A DNA stretch of 64,000 bases, from assembly GCF_019112545.1 (NCBI RefSeq), contig NW_025064891.1:89311-153310 (forward strand), in the 5' to 3' direction. Made by a program: the position numbers and the translations under genes. Source of the DNA: Guyanagaster necrorhizus (Eukaryota; Basidiomycota; Agaricomycetes; Agaricales; Physalacriaceae). Below, piece by piece: positions 11,655 through 23,802 of the stretch. The first letter of the stretch is position 1, and every line of letters begins with the position of its first letter. The notes below the pieces were generated by a model. The model saw only the letters and a program-made list of their open reading frames with translations. It was not told where the DNA came from and made no database searches.

Positions 11655-12796
11655 ATGGCTCCCTCTCGAGGTACTCAAGGTACTCAAGCTCTGGCAAGGA
11701 CACTCCATGTTACCCTCGATGGCCATAAGGGGCCCGTCAATGTCGCTCGCTATGCGAAAGGCAGCGCGAAATACATCCTTACTGGCGGCCAGGACCGTAC
11801 AGTTCGACTCTGGAATGCCAATCTGGGGACAGAAATAAAAGCCTTCGCCTCCCATGGTTACGAGGTCCTATCCATCACCGTGTCTGTGCGCCCATTCAAC
11901 CTGCATACTTTGTTGTTCAAACTGTATGTTTTAGCGCCCATGATAATGCAAAGTTCGCCTCCTCAGGTGGGGACCGCTCTGTGTTCGTGTGGGATGTCGC
12001 TACTGGAGTGACTACTCGTAGGCTGGCCGGGCATATGGGCAAGATCCATGTTGTTGAGTTCAATGAGGACGCGAGCGTCGTTGCCAGTGGTTCGTTCTTC
12101 GCAACAACCATGCCATGATCAATACTCATTTCCTTGCACAGGATCCTTCGATTCTACAGTGCGCCTGTGGGACCTGAGAGCTCAATCCCGTCAAGCCATT
12201 CAAGTTCTGGAAGAAGCTAAAGATGCTATTCAAACAATTTCCATTGACTCAACCACTATCGTTACTGGATCCGTAGATGGAAATGTTCGAGCTTACGACT
12301 TGCGCAAAGGGGAACTACGCTCTGATTTTATAGGCCGTAAGCATCGTGTCTACCGATATTTGCTAATTCTTATGCTGTAGCAGAACCCGTTACGTCGGTT
12401 GTGGCTACCCAAGACTGCCAAACGCTTCTCGTAACCACATTAGATTCTCATCTGCGGCTGATGGATATGTCCTCGGGGAAAATGCTGAACGACTTTACTG
12501 GGCACACCAACGTGTCGTATCGGTGTCGCGGATGTTTTGGACATGGCGAGGCCTCTGTAGTATGTGGAGATGAGAAAGGAATGGTATGGGCCTGGGACCT
12601 TGTGGATGTGCGTCTGATTTTGTAAGGTTGCGACTGTTGAACTCACGGTTTCCAGGCAAAGCTGCTTCAACCGAATCCTCCTCCGAAAGTGCACGGAAAA
12701 ATCATTACTTGGACCGAGCACCATCCAAATGGCGAGGGCGAGATGATTACAGCCAGCGCTGATGGAACGTGTAAGATATGGCGCCATCCGGAGTGA
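11655..12796 (+). CDS. WDR83: WD-repeat protein WDR83 (MORG1)
   Basis: Five exons (11655-11881, 11935-12089, 12142-12336, 12381-12607, 12656-12796) give 314 residues, matching WDR83 (about 315). Seven WD units can be followed: LDGHKGPVNVARY...TVRLWNA, HDNAKFASSGGDRSVFVWDV, GHMGKIHVVEFN...TVRLWDL, then VTGSVDGNVRAYDLR, TLDSHLRLMDM, CGDEKGMVWAWDL and ITASADGTCKIWRH. In animals WDR83 scaffolds ERK signalling and associates with spliceosomes. Intron 12337-12380 is only 44 nt. The acceptors were chosen to keep each blade continuous. Confidence 0.9.
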
Positions 12797-12920
12797 GCTC
12801 GGTTCTTGGAAGCTTGAAGGTCCACCAATAGCAGTATAATAGTGCAAATAGGATAGCACTCCTCTGTAAGATACACTAGCATGGCAGAACAAATCGCAAG
12901 TCTCGCATCTAGAACTGGAA

Positions 12921-13409
12921 CTACCGCTTGGCTTGTGCCTGAGCCTCTGCAAGAATCTGAGAATTAGTGATGTGACCGATAAAACATTATCGAACCTCGT
13001 CGCGTTGCATCCTCGAGCAGTTGAGTATCAACATTTTCCCCAGGCAGCTGCACATAACGAACGACGGAGCCACGAATAAAACAGTTTTTCACTGCCATCT
13101 GCAAACAGCGCGTCAAATTGAGAGCATAGCGCCGGAAGAGCGACGCACCATGTGTGGATGCCTGGCTGGATCCAAGACCTGGATATTATCCAAACGAATG
13201 TTTAAAAACCTAAGTCGTTGTTATTCATGGGTTGAACGTCCGACGCTAGGAAGACGCACTGGTCAACAGATTTGAGTACGCCGGTTATCGAGAGGTCATT
13301 CTTGAGCTCGACGGTAACCTGCTGGTCAGTCAGGGTCTTGAATACAGAGAAAATGAGCTGCTTTCTGGTCAGCAAGAAGGATAGTTGTACCAACATGGAC
13401 ACTAACCAT
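12921..13409 (-). CDS. LSM2: U6 snRNA-associated Sm-like protein LSm2
   Basis: Five exons (13407-13409, 13260-13357, 13149-13209, 12996-13098, 12921-12946) give 96 residues, the family length. The first coding exon is just the ATG; after a 49-nt intron the protein continues LIFSVFKTLTDQQVTVELKNDLSITGVLKSVDQFLNIRLDN (Sm1 motif), then HPHMMAVKNCFIRGSVVRYVQLP (Sm2 motif). LSm2 belongs to the Lsm2-8 ring on U6 snRNA and the Lsm1-7 ring in mRNA decay. The other introns are 49-50 nt. The match to the family is close throughout, which validates the start-codon-only exon. It is convergent with WDR83, 124 bp away. Confidence 0.95.
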
Positions 13410-13544
13410 TGTTGTGGAAGAAATGAAAAGGCCAGTTGACGAGATAAGATAAGATTTAGCGATCAACTTGTAATCTGTCTTAGTCATTTGTGCGACCAAC
13501 GTCGATCTCCAGATTTATCCTTGACGCTGCATTGGACCATTAAT

Positions 13545-16500
13545 ATGGCACCGGGAATCTGTACCCAGCTCTCTAACCAAGAAAAGATTGATATGCGACG
13601 GATCCGTGGTCAGGTAGGCTGACCGTTCTCAGTACCGTGGCTTGGCCTCGACATGTTGTAGCCATGGCTGACTATTCTTTAGCTGTCGTGTGCTGAATGT
13701 CGTAGGTGCGTTTTTTCAGTCGCCATCGCGGAGCTGATCTCATCGCACACCTACCAGGCTAAAATTAAAATGCGACAAACATGTCCCATGCGCCTCGTGC
13801 GGTAAGCGACCACTACGCCAGACAGGAAAGCAGACACTCATAAATCCCGTTCTAGTTCGTAGGGGTTGTGAATCGATATGCCCGACAGGTCCATTTCACG
13901 CTATATATTGCATCGGTTGGGCTCACCTTATGTTCCAGGCACTCTGTCAAACGGCTCCGGGAAAAAGTTTGTCGGTTTCAACAATGTACTTGTAGTACAC
14001 GATACTAAGTATCTAAAAACAGGTTAGTGATATCCGACACTGGCACCCTACATCAGAAGGTAGAAGAAATGGGGCAACGAATACGAGAATTGGAGGAGGC
14101 CTTGGCTGACTTCCAAGCTTTGACTTCGAAGGAACCGCATCCGCTCTTGCGGCGAGAACTGCTGATGATTAAATATCCACCCGGAATGTCTCTTCCTTCT
14201 ACGCAGAGCGCAGATAACCCACCTATGGACTTATCGGATGCTCTGGGAACGCTCACTATAGGCGAACATGGAGACGTCAAGTACTTTGGCCACTCCGCGG
14301 GCACAGAGGTGCGCTTTATTGCCTCCCGTAGACGTCAGTTTGACCACTTCATCTTAGAGCCTGTTGTTGGCAAGTTCTTTTCTTAAGGCCTCACTAAAAC
14401 ATGCGTTTAACGACTATTATACTGTATACTGTAGGCTGGTGCTGAGATGCAAGAGAGCGCCCTAGACAACTCTATACGAGTCGTTCATCGGCTGGTACCC
14501 AATTTTCCTTTCAAAAATTCAGGTTGGGACGTTGAAAAATCCCTGGAAATACTTTATGGTTTCCTTCCTCCAAAGCCCCGTGCTTGGAGCTTGTGTGAAA
14601 CTTTCCAGGAACACGGCACCACAGGCATCCGGGTCATAGAGCGAAGTGAAATTATTGCTGAACTCCTCACTCCAATCTATCGGCACCTTGGAGATGCAAA
14701 GGAACATCGCCCAAGGAAGCCCCCACCTTTGTCTTGCCATAAACTGGCCGTCTTGTTCTTTATATTTGCGTTGGGTGCTCTGGTTGATTTAACTCTTCCG
14801 CCTTACAATACTGAGGCGGACAATTATTTTGACCTTGGTTGCGCTGCGCTGAATCTCCACCGTATATTCAATAGCCCCGAGTTGGCAACTATACAAGCTG
14901 TTTTGCTTATGGCTGTATATGTCTCGCAGGGTGGCCGGAGATATACCAGGGATGGAGCCTGGACTTTATCTTCGATGGCTGCGAAGTTGGCGCAAAGCGT
15001 TAGTGTTTTTCTTGTCGATTGAAAATTTACTGACATTTGCACTTAAAGCTTGGTCTCCGTAGGCTGTCTTTTCCAGTAGAGCCATGCATCTGGACGTATT
15101 TTTATAGATCGAGAAAGCTCACAAAGGACAATGGACACGAAGACGTTACACAAGAGAAGAAAGCTGTTTTGGGAGATTTTCTACATAGACACTTTTATGA
15201 GTCTAACTCTTGGGCGTCCTCCGTCAATCCGCCTCAGTTATGTTGACTGTCAATTTCCGACAGACCATGAAGAGACTCTTGATAATGACGGCAACCGCTT
15301 ACCAGGACGTAAGTTCATCTTGTCTTCCGGTTTCAGGCTTCCTGTAGATGACACCATTCAACAGAGGATCGATACAGATATATTTTTACGACGAAGGTAG
15401 CGCTACCGCTCTACAATTGTGCACTAAACTCATGTCTTGGCTAGATCGTTACCAAAGTTGTCGAACTTGTGCTAGGTGCAAAACCCCCATCCTATCAAAC
15501 TATCCTTGAATTGGACAAAGAATTCCGTCAAATGCGCCCTCCGCGCCATATCAGTGCAAAGTACCAAAAACTAGATGATATATCTACACCCTCAGAGTAC
15601 ATGCGCGGACATTTTCTATCGCGGTTACGAGGAATCAGTGAGTTATAGTGAATATATTCCAGCTGTTCTCATTTTTATGACCAGCTGGTCTGTATATACA
15701 TCGAGGGTTCTTTGTTCAAGCTATACTTGGCCATCCTGAAGATCCGTTATGTAGCCCGTTCGTGGCGTCGTATCTTGCCGCCTATCGGTGCGCGTCCGGC
15801 ATCATCCAGTCCCATGTCAAGCACTTTGCAAAATTTCCGTTGTTGCTGATGCGTCGGTGGACTGTCTGGAGTAGCTGTAAGTCTCGTTTTTCATTTGATA
15901 GACCTTGCTGATCCTTGTTGCAGTGTTTTCTGCTGCTGTATGTTCATTTGCTAGACTTATCTGCCGTGGTCTGCTTACCGTAACTACTGCAGATTGTGGT
16001 AGCAACGATAGCCACAAGAGCTCCGCCCTCACCGATGGCATCAAAAGCATTCGCTGATCTAGGCCTGGTCGTTGACTGGTTTGAGAAAGGTGCACTTCAT
16101 TCAGTGCGAGCGCGCAGTGGCTTGGTATAATCAAATTATCTATTCATCCTATTTTTTTTTTCTGATGAAATATACAGACAATACTCCGACCGCTGCGTGA
16201 CAAAGCTGTTTCTATCTTTTCTCAGAGACAAGATCCCAGTGCCTCCAGCTGTCCAGATGACTCTCATGATTTCAATGCCGCCACCGACCTCGAATTAGAA
16301 ATATTTGGTGGACACACCAAAGTCATCGTAAGCAAAGTGCTTTCACAAAGACGCACGTTCAAGGCCGCTGAGCCGCCCACATCTGTGATGGACTGCATAC
16401 AAGAATCTATCTCGGATGAGTCGCTTGTCGATTACATGATCTCGCACATAGGTGATTATACGCTTAACCAACCTGACGATATTTCATCAATGACATACAC

Positions 16501-16729
16501 GTCCAACGCATTTACTCCCGTCCCTACGACATTTAATGATCCTCTTCAGGACCCCTCATTATTCGAGAGCATAGATTTCCCGATGCATCCACCATCATTC
16601 TTTCAAGATCAGCATGCCAACCCCATACTGGAACCGTCCATGTCGTCTTTTCTATCCATCCATCCGGATATAACGAACGAACCATTTATACAACCGTTGG
16701 ATATCATACCCCCTTTCGACGATACATAG
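13545..16729 (+). CDS. Zn2Cys6 transcription factor with fungal-specific domain
   Basis: About 16 small exons: 13545-13613, 13683-13705, 13758-13801, 13856-13888, 13939-13966, 14023-14308, a possible 12-nt exon 14358-14369, 14435-14998, 15049-15058, 15108-15308, 15365-15396, 15445-15637, 15685-15876, 15924-15937, 15993-16124, 16178-16729, giving about 794 residues. Residues 25-52 are the Zn2Cys6 cluster, CAECRRLKLKC with PCASC and CESIC, followed by a coiled-coil dimerisation helix (HQKVEEMGQRIRELEEAL). The long middle region has the fungal-specific domain hallmarks RRKLFWEIFYID, GRPPSIRLSYVDC, LGAKPPSYQTILELD, GLYIHRGFFVQA and AAYRCASGI. The C-terminus is acidic and likely activating. The junction around 14309-14434 is uncertain; the 12-nt exon needs a GC donor. 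Regulated pathway unknown. Confidence 0.85.
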
Positions 16730-18382
<1,653 letters not shown>

Positions 18383-18543
18383 AAGGGGGTTATTATGATA
18401 CCTTTGAATCGTTAGAGATGTTGTACAAGTAATACAAGAATGGTGTTTTACCATTGTTTTACCGTGTTTTCAAAGTAAAATAGCTCTCGGTCTGGACTCC
18501 GAACCTCGGATCATGCGACGTGGTTCTCTTTCTTACCACCATC

Positions 18544-19416
18544 ATGGCAGACATACGGATATCAGCCTTTATTGCTGTAACGTCCGTCATCTTTCTAGCA
18601 ATCGCATATTCTGTAGTCTACGGAACCTATATCGACACCTCAGATCCTCTACTTTCCCATCTTCCTCATCACATGGCCAAGTCCATCTACTGGGCAACCA
18701 AGTCCAACTTTTTGAACGTGTATTTTATCAAGTATGCTTGGGGATGGACGTCTGCCGCATTTCTTTTTTCGTGGGCTACCAGCAGCCCAGACACAAGAAC
18801 AGCTTCCCGGATATTCAAATGGGTCACCGAGACGGCGGCATGGCTCGTATTCACCAGCTGGTTTTTCGGACCGGCCCTGCTAGACCGTGCCATCATCGCG
18901 TCTGGTGGCGACTGTTTCGTTTCGCTTCCTTCTGGTGAGATCATGACGGTTCCTCATGGCTTTTGTTTCACCAAGTCGACTCTCACACCTGCGGAACGGC
19001 CCCACCTATTCTCTGCGTCATTCATTGCCCCTCCAGGGTGGGTAGGGAAGCCCAGATTGAGGAAGGGCCATGATGTCTCTGGGCACATCTTTCTCCTTAC
19101 CATGTCCATCCTTTTCCTTGCGGACCAACTTCGTCCATCCCTTCGTCATTCGATTACCCATTGGTCTACACTACACAAATACGCCGTCGCGGCAAACGTA
19201 ACCCTAATTGCGATATGGCTCTTCGCTAGTGCTACAACGAGTGCTTATTTTCACTCCCCTTCAGAGAAATTTACGGGATATGGTGGGTCTTCAGGTCTTT
19301 GATGCTTTCCTGCGCTGATATATCTAGTTCTCGGCGTAATGACATTTGGCATCACTCAAATACCGTCTCTGTTGAAGGCGAACACGGTACGCGCAGACAG
19401 AGTACACTCGAGTTAG
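18544..19416 (+). CDS. FIT-family (fat storage-inducing transmembrane) protein, Scs3-like
   Basis: Two exons (18544-19282 and 19328-19416) give 275 residues. ATG 18544 is used; an earlier in-frame codon is GTG, and ATG 18513 is out of frame. Several hydrophobic segments span the ER membrane. The two family histidine motifs are present: HDVSGHIFLL near residue 180 and TTSAYFHSPSEKF near residue 240; these correspond to the catalytic His residues of FIT2, described as an acyl-CoA diphosphatase needed for lipid-droplet budding and ER homeostasis. The short second exon completes the last membrane segment (VLGVMTFGITQIP). Convergent with the next gene. Yeast relatives are Scs3 and Yft2. Confidence 0.85.
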
Positions 19417-19537
19417 AATGTTCAATAGTAATGTTAGAAGCACGACCAGCGCTATGGATACCAGTAATAATGTCTATAAATTTGTCTCTCAATGCCCTCG
19501 GTGCGCTGTACAAACTTATGATGCAAGGTCTATCCAA

Positions 19538-21619
19538 TCAAAAGGTCCACCATGATATCAACGTCCAAAACAGTAGCGAAGGCCATAGGATGCTAAAGGC
19601 ATCCACGAGTGTGCTCTGCAACACGCCCCTTCGCGAAAGAAACGCGTCTGAATTTCGTCCTTCAACCAACAATGCCAGGATCCCACGGAACCCACCCCAA
19701 GACAGCCTCGGCAGACGGATAGTGATCCGTCTCCGCCTTCCGAACAAAGCAAAGGTCCACGACCATGACCAGCGGGATGCATGATGAGAGAAAGGTCTTG
19801 AGCTCGATGATGACTCGAACTCGGAAGATGTGTGGTAATCAGCGGTAGCGACAGAGTGCTCAGGAGACCACTCGTCATGCATGAGACGGGTATCCCTTGT
19901 AGCGTATTGAACAGGGAACATCGGATCTTCTTCTTCTCTATCTTGCGGATAGTATAAGGGAGAGTTCAAGGGCGTTCCCTGTGGATCAGGATGCGACGCG
20001 GCGCGGAATGTTGGTCCCGCAGCAGAAGTAGGTGTCCTTAGTGCAGAAGGCAGAGAGCCCGTAGGACTTATAGGAACCCAACAAGTGTTTGAAAGTGACG
20101 GGCTAGTAGGAAGCATTCCGGCTGATATTGAAATTGGTGGTAGGAGCAACTTCATTCGACGTCGTCGAGCCAGGTTGAAAACAAACAGTCCGATGAAACT
20201 GAGGAACATCAGAGGGAGATAGACATGACTGTATATCCCATTCTGATCAGGGAGAGTGCATGAGGCGTCGGCGTACGATGGTATATTCGCTGCCAAGGCG
20301 GCCGAGGGATCGGAAAGGGAGAGTAACTGGAATCCTGGATGTTCGATATGTCTTGCCATGGAAAACGATTTAACGGTGACTTCCTGGATATCATTTTTAT
20401 GTTCAGCTTCACGATCTGGAGAAGGTAGTTTATGCTTGTAGTCGCAATAATCGCGATTATCTCCGCTTTTCAGACAGTCAAATTAAGGATTTTCTGACAA
20501 TGAGGCGAATAACTGACCTATAGACAACGATAGGCTGTAAGGTCTTCAGTAGGAAGGAAGTAGTCTGTTTTCCAAAGGTGTTTTGATAGCCATGACCGGC
20601 TCCTCTACGGATAGAACCCTTTTCCCTTAGAGGACCACAGGATGCAGTGTCCGGTCGAGCGAGCGGTATATGCGTGAATAACACGACGGGGCTGGAATCT
20701 AAAGCGCACACTTGAGCAATACAATTTGTTGCCAAAGACTATTCACTACCTATGACGACAGATTTAACAAATTCCAGCGGGCCTTCGGGAACAGGATCCC
20801 AAAGATCATACGGGATGCCTGCAGCCGATCGCTGGTAGTCTTCATCCACCAAACCAGGTGCATCAAGAAACAAGAATTGATGACCCCGTACGGTTGCCTG
20901 ATGATTGAAAGGCCCAAATGTGATAAAATAATTCTGCCGGACCTTCTTGGACAGCGCGCGAGAGACGCCCATGCTGTCAAGTGTAACATGAGCCACTGGT
21001 GCGAAAAGGCTGACAGAATGGATTTACCCACCCAACATCATTATTCCCAGGCACATAATGGACCGCAATTGAGCTGTCCAGAGAGAACACAGACCGGAAC
21101 TTGTCAAAATACTGTTGGTACCTGCAAGCGCATTGGGTTAGATGAAAATGACAAGATTTCATCAAACTTGCTCTTTCTCTGATCGCACATGTTTTCCACT
21201 GGCAAGCATATCACCAAGGAAGATAACTACGTCGGGCTTGAAATGCGCAGCTACGTTCCAGTTCTTCTTTAGGTTCAGGTCGAATATAAGCTGGCGGAGA
21301 GAGCCTAACCGGGAGGTCTCTTCATAAAATACGGATGGATGCCTAACTTGAGGATCTGATATTATCATGACGTGAGTGGGCCTCTCCTTGGAACGCGCCT
21401 TGGAAACAAGTTCAATAGAATGGAATGGTTGGGACTGTGTTGAATACCGACCAGTGAAGAGTCGGGCCATCTGCAGGACGCCAAACTCCAAAAGTAGACG
21501 CCAAAGTCGCCCCAGAAAATGAGAATTGCCCAGAAAAGCCTCAAGCCATTGACAAGGACAGGGCGTGCCAAACGCAGGTAGGTCGAAGCCTTGAGGTTTC
21601 TGCGTTCCTTGAGACCCAT
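19538..21619 (-). CDS. Cdc1/Ted1/PGAP5-like metallophosphoesterase, metal site altered
   Basis: Six exons (21452-21619, 21172-21398, 21032-21121, 20750-20973, 20518-20698, 19538-20465) give 605 residues. An N-terminal membrane segment precedes the phosphoesterase domain (IISDPQV, VVIFLGDMLASG, YVPGNNDVG, VVLFTHIPL, YSGDNRDYCDY), followed by two C-terminal hydrophobic stretches, as in ER proteins that remodel GPI-anchor ethanolamine phosphate. Two positions differ from the family: GNHD is GNND, and the usual DDHDYC is DNRDYC, so two probable metal-binding histidines are lost. The plus-strand paralogue at 31352 keeps both. Intron 21122-21171 uses a GC donor (AAAGA then GCAAGT), supported by frame and by the paralogue. 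The long C-terminal cytosolic-type tail is Ser-rich. Family certain; activity doubtful. Confidence 0.88.
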
Positions 21620-21935
21620 TTCGTGCAGATATTGGAGACTTTCTTGTCGCCAGCTGCACGACAGCAGCAATAAAATGCGCTCGGTACGCCGGAAAATCGT
21701 TCAGCTGGACAACGTGTCTTGTCGAAAGAAAGAAATACCGGCCATTTGATCCTGTTTGGCACTTGTGGTCTTCTCGCCGGCTATCACCCTAAATATAGCA
21801 ATCCTTAACGAACCGTTATTGTTACCCGTTCGGATTCCGTTCCTTTGTTCGACCAGGATAGGACAATAATCGAACAAATCATGAACCTCCTCTTTCTATA
21901 TGATGTGAACTTGTTGCTATCTCTCTCTCGTTGAC

Positions 21936-23673
21936 ATGACTCTCAAATTCTTCTCTCGTATCCGCCGCTTGATGCAAGTCCAACCCATACCGTTGACTGC
22001 CGACGGTGATTTCTCTGACGTCGTCTACCCCCGTGGCCCCCTTTCTTCTCTCAGTGACCTGCACCCAGTCCCTGTTGCCAGTGAGGCAGACAGTAGTTTT
22101 ACCGAGCCGCTAGGCCGAAACGAATCCGATGAGGTCAACCGTAATTACCTAGAGCCAGTCGCATTGACATCCACCTCCATTGGGATGCCGCAATTTCTAA
22201 TGGAGACCAACCGACCCTCGACGGAGACCGCTCCATCCCCCCCTCTGAGTCCCAAACCTTTACCGACGTCAGACTGGGGCCAGGCCGAGCCCAAACCGCC
22301 ACTGTTAGAGCCAAAGCCTTTGATTCGCGATCGTGACCCTGTGTTACAGGAATGCCTACCACCAGTAACCTTCAGTGGCAAGCGTTACACGTTCCAATAT
22401 GAACTCGGTTCAGGAATGTACTCTCGCGTGCTATACGCCAAAAGAGCAAAACCCTACGAAGAGCCAAAACCAGTAGCTGTCAAGGTCTTCCATAAGAGCA
22501 GGCTCGCAGGTCCAACTGACGGGCAAACGGCTCATAAACTAAAATCGGAGCGTGTTATTGATGAGAGGAATATCCTCGAACAAATCACCCGCGAGCGTCT
22601 ACCCTTTCTGGGGAAAATATCGGCTTCTTTTCAGGATGAAAACTTTGTTTATATGGTTATGGTGAGTAATCTATCTGTCCGCTTTTGTCTATGCTTCAAC
22701 TGACATTTCTTAGCCGTTGTGCATGGAAACGCTTCAAAACAGGCTTAATTATCTGTGTAAGAGAAACCTTGCAATGCACCGGGATCAACTTTTGCTCTAT
22801 GCCGCGGAACTCGTACGTCTGTAACTATTTTCTTCGTTTCCATTTCTCATTCTCCGTCGCCTCACAGTTGGTTGCATTAGAAGGGCTGCATGGCCTAGGG
22901 TACTACCATCTGGACATAAAACCTCCCAACATCATGATATCCGGATCAGGCCATATACAACTAGTTGACTTCGGCATCAGCCTGCCCGCCAGCAACGCCC
23001 TTGGCCATATTTACTACGACGAAATCGTAGGCACTCAGGACTGGATGGCGCCTGAAATCGGGGCGGGGCGGCTCTTCTCCGGATCTGCTGCCGATATATG
23101 GTGTTATGGTCTCGTACTGTTCTCCATGTTTCAGTGCCCATACAGCGTGTGTTGGTTGTATCACATTATTGTGAGTTGACTTTAATCCGTGCTTCGCTAG
23201 TTTGCCTTCCATAAGGACCCACGTCGCCGGATAGACATATGCCAGAAAATGACACCGGCTGCAAGGGATCTGGTCTTTTCACGTGTAGGTCTTCTTGATG
23301 TTGTAATGCCCATGGAGCTGCTTAACTATGTTTTGAAGCTTCTCGTGCAAACACCTAAAGATCGTTACAGTATTAAGCAGATAAAAACGCATAAGTTTTT
23401 TGAGGATGTGTGAGTAATAACAATTGTCCCTGATTGGCGATGTGATGGATCTTCTTCAGAGATTTCATGCTAGTCAAAGAGAAGAGGATCTCACGTAGGT
23501 TCTACAGCCTTACTGACATGTGCCCTGTCTGATCATTAACTATCAATGTAGCACCATACCGACCAAAGGAAGTGAAGAGGAGAGTCAACAAGCCCTTCGT
23601 ACCGGTTCCAAACTTAACGATGTCGGTTGATCCACTGCTACTAGCGGCTGGAGTACTTTATGCTGATAGGTAA
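21936..23673 (+). CDS. Protein kinase with HLD catalytic-loop motif
   Basis: Seven exons (21936-22661, 22714-22812, 22868-23146, 23201-23284, 23339-23409, 23460-23494, 23552-23673) give 471 residues. The N-terminal 140 residues are Pro/Ser-rich. The kinase domain follows: glycine loop ELGSGMYSRVLYA, ATP lysine in PVAVKVFHKSRL, catalytic loop YYHLDIKPPNIM, Mg motif VDFGISLPA, then GTQDWMAPEIG. The usual HRD arginine is leucine while Asp, Lys and Asn are kept. The tail (KEKRISPPYRP) resembles AGC-kinase tails. The substrate is unknown and I do not recognise an orthologue. The last two exon joins were chosen because they yield the PPYRP-type end. Confidence 0.8.
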
Positions 23674-23802
23674 TGATTGTACGCTTATGTGGCTGCCCAA
23701 GGACATTTTGTTTTATGCCAGTATCCACATTGCGATCGTGATCGTAAAAATACGTAGTACATCTCAGTAAAACTAATCCATCATTGACGCTAAATCAACA
23801 AC

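Noticed and set aside
11669..11692. Short tandem repeat GGTACTCAA
   Set aside because: It codes for the GTQGTQ stretch at the WDR83 N-terminus and is only two units long.
18513..18938. 141-codon plus-strand frame starting at ATG 18513
   Set aside because: It overlaps the FIT-family frame, whose conserved histidine motifs and membrane segments identify the true reading frame.
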